DNA from: a virus | Virus record (IMG/VR): IMGVR_UViG_3300013125_000003 | Location: 62,001 to 126,000 of that record | Length of the DNA stretch: 64,000 nt | Strand: one strand, 5' to 3' | In this document: in pieces, positions 50,001 to 58,262 of the stretch | Position numbering within the stretch: position 1 is the stretch's first letter | Layout: every line of letters starts with the position of its first letter | Program-made: the position numbers and the translations under genes | The notes under the pieces: model-generated | The model's database searches: none | What the model saw: the letters and a program-made list of their open reading frames with translations, nothing else | Told to the model about the DNA's origin: nothing

Positions 50001-52825
50001 CCGATTCTACTTACTTTGAACGGTACTTTACTTACATTCCAAAACTAAATGACAGAGAAATAGACCGCCCACAGTTTAGGTATTCTAAACTTTACCGCGA
50101 TCAATTTTCAAACCAATTTTCAACCGTTTTCAACGGCGCAAAATTCACATTTTCTGAATTGGCGGAAGATGGAAGCACTCTCGTGTCAACCAAACGATTC
50201 GAGGATTACAACTTTAGCATTCTACTGAAACCTATCAAAGAACGAATCTTCGAATCACAGGATCTAATAAAGTACCGAGTGATTGAAAACGTTGATGCAA
50301 AATCGATAGTAATTCTCATCGAAATGCCGATTGGTTCAGTAGCAAACGTTAACTCTCAACTATTGCCAGACATAATCACTAGCACAAGCGAACCGTGGAT
50401 ATACAAATTCCCTGACAAGAGAATAGACCAGCTAATTACGTTCATGGATGCAGACGGAATCATAAAGGATCCTTTCGCTACCAACTACTTGGTCGATTAC
50501 ACGTACACGACGGAAAATTCAGTGATAGGAGACGAAGTTTTCGACTCTATCATTTCGTCAAATTATCCTAGCTTTTCAAACGATTCGTTTAAACTAGGTC
50601 GAGTTGAACGAACGGTTGATAATGCTTGGGTCTACGGCGGAATTCCAAAAGCTAACGAAACCTGGCTGATAAGAAAGGGAACAGACAATACGAAGCAATA
50701 CGTAGTTTCGTTTGAACAGACTGATTTATTTAGTCAAGCAGCACAGGGAAATTTTCAAAGCGGTGCGATTAACTTAGCTGCGCCCATCGGAATAACACAG
50801 TACTTAAAAATCAGTAAGCCGAAGATCGGTTACCTTGAAACAGAAGCCGCACAATTTAGAATAATTGAGGACCAAGCGGGAAGCTATCTGAGCGTAAGCT
50901 TGTTGATGCCGTCAGGCCACCTATCAGTTAGTAAGGTTCTTCCAGGATTTTTATCAGTCTTTGGAGATTACCGTGTGTCTTTTAACGAAAATGGAGTTTC
51001 TAATCTAACTTACAATTTCCTGTATTCGGTGAAGGATAAAAAGTACAATGCAACGAAGAACGCTTACTCAGCAGTAAAACTCGGGTTAGGATTAGATTTG
51101 AGCAGTTCCGGATCGGTTGCTACTTCTACTAACTATTTTCTGGATGCAAAAGCGCTGGGCGGTTTTCCAGTAGCAGATTTTAAGCTTGAGGATTTCATAA
51201 ATCCGATCAGCGGGTCTCATGATACTCTGACTAATCCGTTAAAGGACTTACCTGAAGTATCTCCTCCTATCGAACCGCCGATGCCGGCATTCTCCCCGTT
51301 AATGTTCATCGACAAGCAGGGAGAAATATCTTTTCTGTTGAACACCGACGTGACCTTTGCCGATGATAGTTTTCAGACAGAACTGGACTTAGGAAACCCT
51401 AGCAGAACTACTCATGCTCTGTTACGAGTAGCGGATAACTTGCTGACTCTGGACAGACCTGCCGGTAAAAGCACGATAGTTCTAAAAGTAAGGGTCGATG
51501 CCAATTCCTCAGGACCATACTTCGTTCTTAGCCCATTAACCTTCCCGACCGGAAGTTCAAACTACTGGCTCAACGATACTCAACAGTTCCAACTGTTCGG
51601 CGGAAAGGATTACTTTGCAAACCTATTTGAAAGTTTATCGTTCTCTAACTTTAAACTTCTTTTGGAAAGAAATTCATCACTAGTTTCTTGGGAAAGTTAC
51701 CAGAACGGACAGCTTCTACCGACTAGGAAGATCTCTATTCGAGTTGAGGATCCTGACAAGATACAAAAGACGACCATCGTTGCTGCAAAACCTGAGTCTG
51801 TTGTAACTGACAGCAAATCTTTAACCGGTGGGTTCACTCACGAAGAGGAACCGTCAACCGCTTACGACATCAACCGCTATTCCGGTGAGTACGACGTAAT
51901 TTACAGAACAGTTTCAGGATTCAAACAGAACGTTGATCTCGAAGACATGTATTTTTCCGGAGCAAACGTATTTCTAAACCCAGAAATAAGCGATTTCTTT
52001 AAGATTCAGGAGTTCTCGTTCGTAAAATACGCGGACTTTAACATATTGGACTTTGAAAATTCTCAAAAGTTCGAACCCCTGTACCCTATGATCTACGAAT
52101 CGCCAGTCGATTTTGATTCCTATGACATTTTATCCAGTAGTTGGGATTTCAACTATCACTATGCGTACACAACTAAGAGCGCTAGAGAAAAAATACCTGG
52201 ATCAAGAAGAGTGACTGAGGACTATTCTTTCGTTTCAAAACTTCTCAACGTTCCGTTGAGTTTTGTTGTGGAAGCTTTCAATTCGGTTGAGCTAACAAAC
52301 GATCAATTCGACATTCCAGATTCAGACTTTTTGAACTTAACTGCAAACGGCCAATTAGTTGACTTAGCATACTCAGTGTACACGAACGAAGTACGGTTCA
52401 AGATCAACTTTTCTCAAGCAGTAGCAAAAGCTCTATCCGAAAACGGATTGGACGGAAGCACGAAACTGAGAGAAGAATTCAAAAAATTCTTTACCGACGA
52501 ATTCGGCCAGCCGATAACAGAGGATCAAGTTTCTCTAGGAAACCTAACGTTCGACGAGTACCTTTACCAGTACTGCAAGACTAACTTATTGAAACTCTAT
52601 TCATTGGATAATATAGATTTCTACGAAAAAGAGGATAGGACAATAGCCAATAATTCAATATCGATAGCCATCGTACCGTACGACCAATTAGACGACGCCG
52701 GTTACGTTGAAGTCAAAACGGTTAAAATAAATAACTCTAATTCAGGTATCGTAGTAGGTTCTATGCTCAAAAAAGCAAGTGCCGGAGTCAGCTTGGTACC
52801 AAAGCTAAAAATTAAGTACATTTAA
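47045..52825 (+). CDS. Giant tail/baseplate protein
   Basis: A 1926-aa protein, the largest in the window and unrecognised. It begins with a TTG codon immediately after an in-frame stop (TGA ACT TTG); a GTG 7 nt upstream would join the frame if one T of the TTT run were absent. The whole sequence is a mixture of beta-rich domains with frequent acidic loops (FLFDDDDSDPYTFNRYIGFY) and no evident transmembrane helix, low-complexity region or enzyme motif. An ordered series of domains typical of a baseplate hub/wedge or a very long fibre is likely. It overlaps the next fibre gene by one base (TAATG), implying coupled translation. Confidence 0.78.
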   Translation: MHNLTPAYTKLTDKGVSFGVLRTNPKLTSNLKLTVDSDGNLWFNSIDATPELAQSKYKNFAIDENSSHEVNVFKFYDGGKTPTQISFAVGSTITVGTVAKELKDQFDFDLYSSGAKYLSSKNYHEKFSYFAPLYLDTVIPECFVILKIPAASNYTVGEWKQKIADPNFTRTQFALDLFRNASVVKNICLTETSKVGTYIRNILKNPMYPRNPLYVNFKDDRYSVYRGSSIGAGTYVEIPELLSSTLRKSIPQIKLEKYITEGFERNNIVYPRIINLEFLFDDDDSDPYTFNRYIGFYCNLIDLTAFRTDLESMYENEEDNDNQLPFRFREEDEVSVNITNSNGVVLRGIGVEADLTAFDRAMTGENSMFFPYLKIKDNSLVFPKVQSMEQANNRIKFTVTDSRVDIGLLFGPGELLSQETAKSSSLNTRSTVAIEFTEDLQHLDTLRVYHANGSTYDNRDDYGKYDDLVFVHNDNGDFAYDLVFPNDEDYVISYPTSETVLFNSTNPNTVPTVFTPNTPEVIGVQYKSSVDGTNWIWDDISYSQEAVGSRIFINLDNANINGNRYTDLNKLASTVVEVLTNLNHSFITGKSFEKTFFAQVMTAGNNYKQLAIKAIGDFSQRVKVNGVHTNEVVFADGGFLNTKQAVIPIGNVARLMPILDDIVVKTEKDWSKILRVCNSAVSIDEVDSLTEEAVLKFLQNAALMLKDNEPIDVVYDRLEIRKIFKPVIGVLSLFEIKDMDFYTYSSQYTKIPEIDFYQNYYVPKETELLDFTKYAYEVVGNGKVKINNQEYSTADPDPTVWQNVEKLQSYEVVSGDAVLVQSKKLPENQALIQRHDIPIKDESDNMTTFKGFFSFGADHSAPDPKAPTYEYREKYKTNNLKSEYHVYLENFDKEFATDGRVIPYVSKWGIIDSTDARGNPYRLNSDIMFGKDNFGPSHNETYPTPEKLTHEWFYIESDFNYTQAEDLMKKNFFYFDQPFSALEMIADSTYFERYFTYIPKLNDREIDRPQFRYSKLYRDQFSNQFSTVFNGAKFTFSELAEDGSTLVSTKRFEDYNFSILLKPIKERIFESQDLIKYRVIENVDAKSIVILIEMPIGSVANVNSQLLPDIITSTSEPWIYKFPDKRIDQLITFMDADGIIKDPFATNYLVDYTYTTENSVIGDEVFDSIISSNYPSFSNDSFKLGRVERTVDNAWVYGGIPKANETWLIRKGTDNTKQYVVSFEQTDLFSQAAQGNFQSGAINLAAPIGITQYLKISKPKIGYLETEAAQFRIIEDQAGSYLSVSLLMPSGHLSVSKVLPGFLSVFGDYRVSFNENGVSNLTYNFLYSVKDKKYNATKNAYSAVKLGLGLDLSSSGSVATSTNYFLDAKALGGFPVADFKLEDFINPISGSHDTLTNPLKDLPEVSPPIEPPMPAFSPLMFIDKQGEISFLLNTDVTFADDSFQTELDLGNPSRTTHALLRVADNLLTLDRPAGKSTIVLKVRVDANSSGPYFVLSPLTFPTGSSNYWLNDTQQFQLFGGKDYFANLFESLSFSNFKLLLERNSSLVSWESYQNGQLLPTRKISIRVEDPDKIQKTTIVAAKPESVVTDSKSLTGGFTHEEEPSTAYDINRYSGEYDVIYRTVSGFKQNVDLEDMYFSGANVFLNPEISDFFKIQEFSFVKYADFNILDFENSQKFEPLYPMIYESPVDFDSYDILSSSWDFNYHYAYTTKSAREKIPGSRRVTEDYSFVSKLLNVPLSFVVEAFNSVELTNDQFDIPDSDFLNLTANGQLVDLAYSVYTNEVRFKINFSQAVAKALSENGLDGSTKLREEFKKFFTDEFGQPITEDQVSLGNLTFDEYLYQYCKTNLLKLYSLDNIDFYEKEDRTIANNSISIAIVPYDQLDDAGYVEVKTVKINNSNSGIVVGSMLKKASAGVSLVPKLKIKYI

Positions 52826-55767
52826 TGGCGGTCAACATCAACCTAAAAGAGATATTCTCAGCTGATAACCAAGCGGATTTGGCCAATAAGCTAAATTTTA
52901 ACTTCAATCAGCTGATAGCCCTTGGTGTTGGAGATAAAGGCGATAAGGGCGATAAGGGCGACGCTGGTGGTCCAGGTCCAAGAGGACCTAGAGGGTACAC
53001 CGGTGCTGACGGTACCATAATTTGGTCAGAAGCAGGAACGACCTTTATCGATCTAACTACTTCTTCTCCTACTGATTCAAAAATCGGTGATTACTACGTA
53101 GGCAAGGTTGAAATTGGGCCAGCTTCATACAATGGAATATACAAGAAAGAATCCGAAGGTACCGTATGGACAGTAATAACGGATTTCAGCGAAGTTTTCA
53201 GAGAAGCTCTCAACGAAAGCGGCGGAGAACTGTTTCCGTGGAGAGTTGGTGTAAACACGCAGACGCCACCGGCTAGAATAATCATTCCTATCAACAGTTC
53301 TGAAGGCATTGACCGAATAACAGTTTCGTACCTTTCAAAACCTGGAGATTACTGGGAAACGTACCCACCTAACTGGAAATTAAACACGGCGTCTGTTCAG
53401 AATTCGCAGGGGCTAATCTTCAACTTCGATACTGCAACTGCCAAGAAGATAATATCGAACGGTTCACCTGACTCAAACGGTTACTTAGTAAAGGTAACAG
53501 ACGATAGATTAGGATCAGATGTTTCGTTGCTGAACGAAGCGTTCCCGTACACAGCTCTACTCTCTCTGTACTCATTCTACGATAAGGTTAACGCAGCTAC
53601 ACACCCAGATCAATTCGTTTCGAGCACCGGTTACCGCCACCAATTGGAACTAGGATCGGTTGATGATATTGCGGAAGCATTGCACACGACAGACTCAGAT
53701 GCAAAGTACGTGGTAAGCCCAACGTACCAGAACTTAAGAGTTAGAAAGTACAGGCTGAACGCAGCAGATCTTCCTGGCGAAAGCGTAATTCTCACAGATT
53801 TCGTTCTAAGTTCGCTTGACGATGAAACTGAACCTGCGCTTAACTCAAAATTCGAATGGACTATAAATAAGAAAGCTGCCGCTGCTAAAGATTCAAACTC
53901 GGTTCTTCACCTAGCCCTATCTAGCAGCACACTAGAAGGAAGTTCAGCAGCAGTTGGAACGACCGCTCTCGCGATCGACGGTTTACACTTCAAGAAAGTA
54001 GAGCCAACTGATACTTACAAGGTAGCTTTAGGTTTTGATCCATATTCTTCAAACAAGTTCGGATTTAGAGCAGAATCCAAAATTACGACCTTCCTGTTCG
54101 ATGAGTTAGCTATTCTATCAAGAGGAACGTCAACACAAGTTGAACTTAATCCTCAGGGTATTAAAGGCCTATCAGATTCCGACGTTGGAATTTACGCAAG
54201 CGATACAGCAAAGGAGGTAAAGATCGGATCAAGCGATTCGAACGTTGCTTTAAAGATCAAAGGTTCGCGGTTGAGTAGTGCAGTTCCTTTTCCAGTTTCA
54301 ACTGGAGCATTACCTACCGTTAACAGCGCAGACCTGAACACTTTAGACGAATACCAGGAAGGAACGTTCACTCCTGACGTCTACTTTGGAACCATGCCAA
54401 CTCCTGCAGCAAATGTCATAACTGGAGGAGTTACCCAACCTACTATTTCCGAAAAAACAGGCGTGTTCGTTAAAGTCGGAAAGATCGTATCGTTCACCAT
54501 TAAATTTAAGATTAGCAATTGGACGATCGTCGAAACTGCAGGAAGAAAATCTCCGCCGTATTACGAATTACCGCACATTAGCGGAGAAACTATAGGAGTT
54601 CTGTCTGATGTGAACAATGAATGGATAGGCATGCAGCATGCAACCGGAAACGAAATCCACCAAATTTCGATAAGAGATTTGGGAATATTCGATCACTGGC
54701 CAGTATCTAGCGTTTCGGAAAATGCTAAGTTCAACGTTTCAATATCTCCATCGATAAGCACAGGCTTTGGATTGAGACAGTTTTCAATGTTTTACTCGTG
54801 GAGAGAAGGCGGAAATATAGTAGACACAACTTACGATTGGATGCCAATTGGCGCAGGAACACCGTACGCAAAATTCAAGACTTACACAGATACGATAACG
54901 AAACCTGAACTAGCTCTGTACGGTCACCGTAACAGTTATTCAACTCCTGGTGTATGCGCAATTGAGTCAAACTTATCAGTTTACGATTTTTTGAATTACG
55001 TTCACCCAACTGATCCAATTAACGGAAACACAACAGAAATTACAGTTAGTGGAACTTACATAACTGACCACCAGACAGCCAACGATGCTCACCCGGTTGG
55101 CGTGACAACGACCACTACTACAGCTGGTCCTACCACGACAACAACTAGCACAACCTCGACTCCGACGACTACGACAACGACTACTGGAACACCTACTACA
55201 ACGACCACTACTACTAGTCCAGCAACGACTACCACGACTAGCACAACGGCCGCTCCAGCATACGGTCCAGAATTGTTGGTCAACTCGGATTCGCCTAACG
55301 ATCCATTCTCAACTGACTGGAACGACGATAACGCTCCGTACGGTTTAGGAGACTATTGGCAAGCAGCTTCTACTCTCTACCAGACTTATTCCATAATCAA
55401 TGGACTCTCTTCAGGTTTCAACAAGTTTGTTCAGAAAGCGGTTCGTCAAGTAGGTAGAGGCGGTGCAATCGGAATCGGTTCTAACAACATTTCTCTGCCG
55501 GCAACTTCGTACAATTACGAGCTTACTTTGAAGTACAGGTCGTCTCACCAGCTGATCATAAACAAGCACACGTTCTCAGCAGGTACGTACGAAACGGTTG
55601 GAACGCTTCCGGCTAACACCGGCGGCATAGCAACGTCCGGAACGTTAACGTTCAACGGAAACGGAACGCCGTTCATATTCCTATCGTTCTACATGGATGA
55701 TGATAAGAACACTGGACCGACCGTTTGGATGGAAATCGACCAGATCAGCTTGCGCAGAAAGTACTAA
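52825..55767 (+). CDS. Tail fibre with collagen-like segment, Thr-rich linker and C-terminal receptor-type domain
   Basis: A 980-aa fibre. The N-terminus (VNINLKEIFSADNQADLANK) is a probable attachment segment; residues ~37-62 are collagen-like GDKGDKGDAGGPGPRGPRG. A long beta region follows, including a HTTDSDAKYV..YRLN stretch. A Thr-rich linker occupies about 761-812 (runs of TTTTTT with Ser/Pro/Ala). The last ~165 residues form a beta-sandwich-like domain resembling carbohydrate-binding modules (NDPFSTDWNDDNAPYGLGDY; MEIDQISLRRKY). It overlaps the 1926-aa gene by 1 nt (TAATG). It probably contacts host surface glycans. Confidence 0.82.
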   Translation: MAVNINLKEIFSADNQADLANKLNFNFNQLIALGVGDKGDKGDKGDAGGPGPRGPRGYTGADGTIIWSEAGTTFIDLTTSSPTDSKIGDYYVGKVEIGPASYNGIYKKESEGTVWTVITDFSEVFREALNESGGELFPWRVGVNTQTPPARIIIPINSSEGIDRITVSYLSKPGDYWETYPPNWKLNTASVQNSQGLIFNFDTATAKKIISNGSPDSNGYLVKVTDDRLGSDVSLLNEAFPYTALLSLYSFYDKVNAATHPDQFVSSTGYRHQLELGSVDDIAEALHTTDSDAKYVVSPTYQNLRVRKYRLNAADLPGESVILTDFVLSSLDDETEPALNSKFEWTINKKAAAAKDSNSVLHLALSSSTLEGSSAAVGTTALAIDGLHFKKVEPTDTYKVALGFDPYSSNKFGFRAESKITTFLFDELAILSRGTSTQVELNPQGIKGLSDSDVGIYASDTAKEVKIGSSDSNVALKIKGSRLSSAVPFPVSTGALPTVNSADLNTLDEYQEGTFTPDVYFGTMPTPAANVITGGVTQPTISEKTGVFVKVGKIVSFTIKFKISNWTIVETAGRKSPPYYELPHISGETIGVLSDVNNEWIGMQHATGNEIHQISIRDLGIFDHWPVSSVSENAKFNVSISPSISTGFGLRQFSMFYSWREGGNIVDTTYDWMPIGAGTPYAKFKTYTDTITKPELALYGHRNSYSTPGVCAIESNLSVYDFLNYVHPTDPINGNTTEITVSGTYITDHQTANDAHPVGVTTTTTTAGPTTTTTSTTSTPTTTTTTTGTPTTTTTTTSPATTTTTSTTAAPAYGPELLVNSDSPNDPFSTDWNDDNAPYGLGDYWQAASTLYQTYSIINGLSSGFNKFVQKAVRQVGRGGAIGIGSNNISLPATSYNYELTLKYRSSHQLIINKHTFSAGTYETVGTLPANTGGIATSGTLTFNGNGTPFIFLSFYMDDDKNTGPTVWMEIDQISLRRKY
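55105..55260 (+). repeat. Thr-codon low-complexity tract (ACN repeat)
   Basis: About 150 nt of ACA/ACC/ACG/ACT codons interrupted by Ser, Pro, Gly and Ala codons. Synonymous codons are mixed, so the tract is kept at protein level rather than as a simple DNA repeat. Confidence 0.9.
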
Positions 55768-55797
55768 GGTTTGATTACCTTATTCGACCGAGCCTAC

Positions 55798-55805
55798 TAT
55801 AAATA
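55798..55805 (+). promoter_or_regulatory. Late promoter element TATAAATA (exact T4 consensus)
   Basis: ACTATAAATAAC, 17 nt before the ATG at 55823. It is the only element in this window that matches the T4 consensus at every position. Confidence 0.78.
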
Positions 55806-55822
55806 ACAAAAAAGTAGGTTCA

Positions 55823-57916
55823 ATGCAGAGAGTCACTTACAAGATCACGCCAGACCCAGCAAAAAATTCAGTTGGGTACAGCAAGAATTACCGAATTTTT
55901 ACAACAGGAGAGCCTGTCAAAAAAGCTCTTAGAGTGATTCAGCCCAATGGTTACAAGGAAGAATTGGACCTAGGAAGTGCGGTTGAGGCAAACATCATCA
56001 GAAAATTTAGGTACTCAACCGACCGAGCAAACTGGTCTCTATGGTACTCTTTCAGCCCAGCTGACCTATCAGAACTGTATTCGTTAGAATTCAACGAAGA
56101 AAGCATTTTCTTTGAGATAAAGTTCGAGTACGATGATGGAACTTACGACCAACTCACGGAACCTTTGAAAGTTGAATGGGTGAAGATCTTTCTGGCTACT
56201 GCGCAGAACCAAGGTGAGGATTACAACCCGCCAGTCCAGTGTTCTGATGAAAAGTGTCCGATGATCGTTGCGGAAAACCAAGCTCTATTCAAACCATACG
56301 AAGCTTTTACAGCTATCCAGATAGCTAAGGAACTTAGCTTACAGACCAACAAGATTTACGGTCACGATGTAGTTTACTTCAAAACTGAACCAGATAGGGA
56401 TTCAGCTGACTTCGTGTTCAAGGAATGGACCCTTTTCAAAACGACAAACCGCCGGTGCATAAAGGTGATGGTTCCAGAAAACAAATTTCCGGATAACAAA
56501 CCGATCTTTCAAGAGTTTGGAGTCGATTTTGACGTTCCGTTCGAGATACACATCGATAACGTGTACTTTCAGCAGATGTTCGGAAGAAACGCTCAACCTA
56601 GGAAGAGAGATTACTTATACTTTCCTCTCCTGAACAGAATGTACGAGATCCAAGGATCGTACCTTTACCGAGGGTTCATGATGGAACCTATGTATTGGAA
56701 GATTCAGCTCACTAAGTTCCACCCAAACATTGACATGTACATGAAAGCCGAGGACCGTCAGTTCTTGGACAACCTCATCGTGTCGACCGACCAGCTCATG
56801 GGAAACGAAGCTGCTTCGCAGATGCTAGATGCTCTGGATCCGCAGCAGACAAAGACGATCTCCACGCACCAGGATGAAACTCGAAGAAACATGCACCAGG
56901 ATCTAAAAGTAAAGCTTTTAGGGCTGACCTATAACTACTCTCCGCTAATAGAGTACTACTATGACATGAATTCGGTCGCGCCAAGGATAGTGAAATACAA
57001 GATGGAAACTTTCGGAAGCCCAAACGAAAAGAAAACGCAGGACGTTACTCCGGCCAGCCCATCAAGTTCGATCGAAATCTATGCTTACGAAGATAGTGAT
57101 ATATTTGGAGCATGGAGAGCTAGAGAAATTTCAACTGGCGATTCTAACACAAAGGCTGGAAGTTCTGCTGTGAAGATCAAGATGAACGGGCCTAAGGATT
57201 CTTACTCAGCGTTCGGAAAGTACGTAGTTGTGGAAGGTTATCAAAACTTAGGTCTAAAATCAACCGAGAGAAAGAACATTCAGACAACTGCCAGCGAAGC
57301 GGAATTTGTAATAAAGGAAAATGCTGTCATCTACAAGAAAGCTGCTTCAACCGTTGAAACACCTAGCACAACTTATTGCTCGTTAGTCAGGTTTAATGCC
57401 GTGACACAAGACATCGTCTTCTTTCAGGGGTATGATGATTATTTAAAGAAAGGTATCCGCATCACTGGGACCATCTCTGAGGTTTCTCAAGTGCCCAACT
57501 TAACTATCAGAATAGTCATTAACGATATTAATCCGTACGAATTTTCAGTAGGTCCAGTAGAGTACGGAAAGTGGTACGCTCTGATCGTTCCGTTCTCAGC
57601 TCAGTACGGCCAACTTCAAGTTTCGGTGTACTCTTTAAGGCAGGATCCAGCGAACGTTAAAAATTTCGACGGAGTGACCAGGTTGTTTAACGATTACCGC
57701 AAAATCGGGCAGTTTGAGTACGAAACGACCGCGAATTACTGTTTGCCAAGCGCAAACTATTCAGTTGCTAATGTCAGGCTGTTCAGCACGATGGTTCAGG
57801 ATGAGGATCACGAGTTCGTGATAAGCCAGCTGTTCCTGCGAGACGAATCGACCATTTCGATAATCGACAATGCACGGCCGAGATTGAACGCTCCGTTTGT
57901 AGCTATAAACCGGTAA
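55823..57916 (+). CDS. Virion structural protein with a neck/baseplate-like block
   Basis: A 697-aa protein. The first 130 residues are beta-rich (YSTDRANWSLWYSFSPADLS). About 225-330 contains PFEIHIDNVYFQQMFG followed by RKRDYLYFPLLNRMYEIQGS and a W-x-I-x-L strand; the order 'D-x-(L/I)-Y-F-P-L-x-x-x-(L/M)-(F/Y)-E-I' recalls neck proteins of the gp14 type in T4-like phages, but the match is weak. The C-terminal ~250 residues form a jelly-roll-like beta domain (WRAREISTGDSNTKAGSSAV; DHEFVISQLFLRDES). Its own late element precedes it. A head-tail connector, neck whisker or baseplate role is possible. Confidence 0.72.
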   Translation: MQRVTYKITPDPAKNSVGYSKNYRIFTTGEPVKKALRVIQPNGYKEELDLGSAVEANIIRKFRYSTDRANWSLWYSFSPADLSELYSLEFNEESIFFEIKFEYDDGTYDQLTEPLKVEWVKIFLATAQNQGEDYNPPVQCSDEKCPMIVAENQALFKPYEAFTAIQIAKELSLQTNKIYGHDVVYFKTEPDRDSADFVFKEWTLFKTTNRRCIKVMVPENKFPDNKPIFQEFGVDFDVPFEIHIDNVYFQQMFGRNAQPRKRDYLYFPLLNRMYEIQGSYLYRGFMMEPMYWKIQLTKFHPNIDMYMKAEDRQFLDNLIVSTDQLMGNEAASQMLDALDPQQTKTISTHQDETRRNMHQDLKVKLLGLTYNYSPLIEYYYDMNSVAPRIVKYKMETFGSPNEKKTQDVTPASPSSSIEIYAYEDSDIFGAWRAREISTGDSNTKAGSSAVKIKMNGPKDSYSAFGKYVVVEGYQNLGLKSTERKNIQTTASEAEFVIKENAVIYKKAASTVETPSTTYCSLVRFNAVTQDIVFFQGYDDYLKKGIRITGTISEVSQVPNLTIRIVINDINPYEFSVGPVEYGKWYALIVPFSAQYGQLQVSVYSLRQDPANVKNFDGVTRLFNDYRKIGQFEYETTANYCLPSANYSVANVRLFSTMVQDEDHEFVISQLFLRDESTISIIDNARPRLNAPFVAINR

Positions 57917-57924
57917 ACTTTGAA

Positions 57925-57931
57925 ATAAATA
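57925..57931 (+). promoter_or_regulatory. Possible late element ATAAATA before the two-TM gene
   Basis: GAAATAAATAACC lies only 6 nt before ATG 57938. If used it would make a nearly leaderless mRNA, so it is less convincing than the others. Confidence 0.3.
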
Positions 57932-57937
57932 ACCTGT

Positions 57938-58261
57938 ATGAAAGACAAGATATTAAAATGGCTCTACGATAATTACGTTGGAGTTAGAAACAGTTCAGTA
58001 AAACTCCCGACTTTCAGCCTTAAGTGGCCCTTTGTCAGGATAAAAAAGTTTTACGGTTCACGAGTAAAGGCAGCTAGGATAATGTTTCCATTCTTCTTAG
58101 CTTGGGGTTCGTACAAAATGTTTCAATCGGTTTCTACCGGAGAGGTGTACTGGAGTTGGTGGGTAGACCTACCGTTCATGATTCTTTTAGCCATACAGTA
58201 CGTTGCAAGTTTCACCAACATCGTGAAGAACCTTTACGAGAAAAATAATACCAACCAGTAA
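57938..58261 (+). CDS. Small membrane protein with two predicted TM helices
   Basis: A 107-aa protein. After a basic, aromatic N-terminus (SLKWPFVRIKKFYGSRVKAA), two hydrophobic helices are evident: IMFPFFLAWGSYKMF (about 48-62) and WWVDLPFMILLAIQYVASF (about 74-92), and the end is polar (NNTNQ). Size and topology allow a holin, a spanin-like or a superinfection-exclusion protein, but nothing decides. It ends 1 nt before the start of the amidoligase-like gene, so translation may be coupled and the two proteins may function together at the envelope. Confidence 0.68.
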   Translation: MKDKILKWLYDNYVGVRNSSVKLPTFSLKWPFVRIKKFYGSRVKAARIMFPFFLAWGSYKMFQSVSTGEVYWSWWVDLPFMILLAIQYVASFTNIVKNLYEKNNTNQ

Positions 58262-58262
58262 A

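Noticed and set aside
55089-55283. Minus-strand Val-rich ORF opposite the Thr tract
   Set aside because: It is the antisense of a Thr-codon tract, which reads as Val/Gly runs; no promoter or coding signal.
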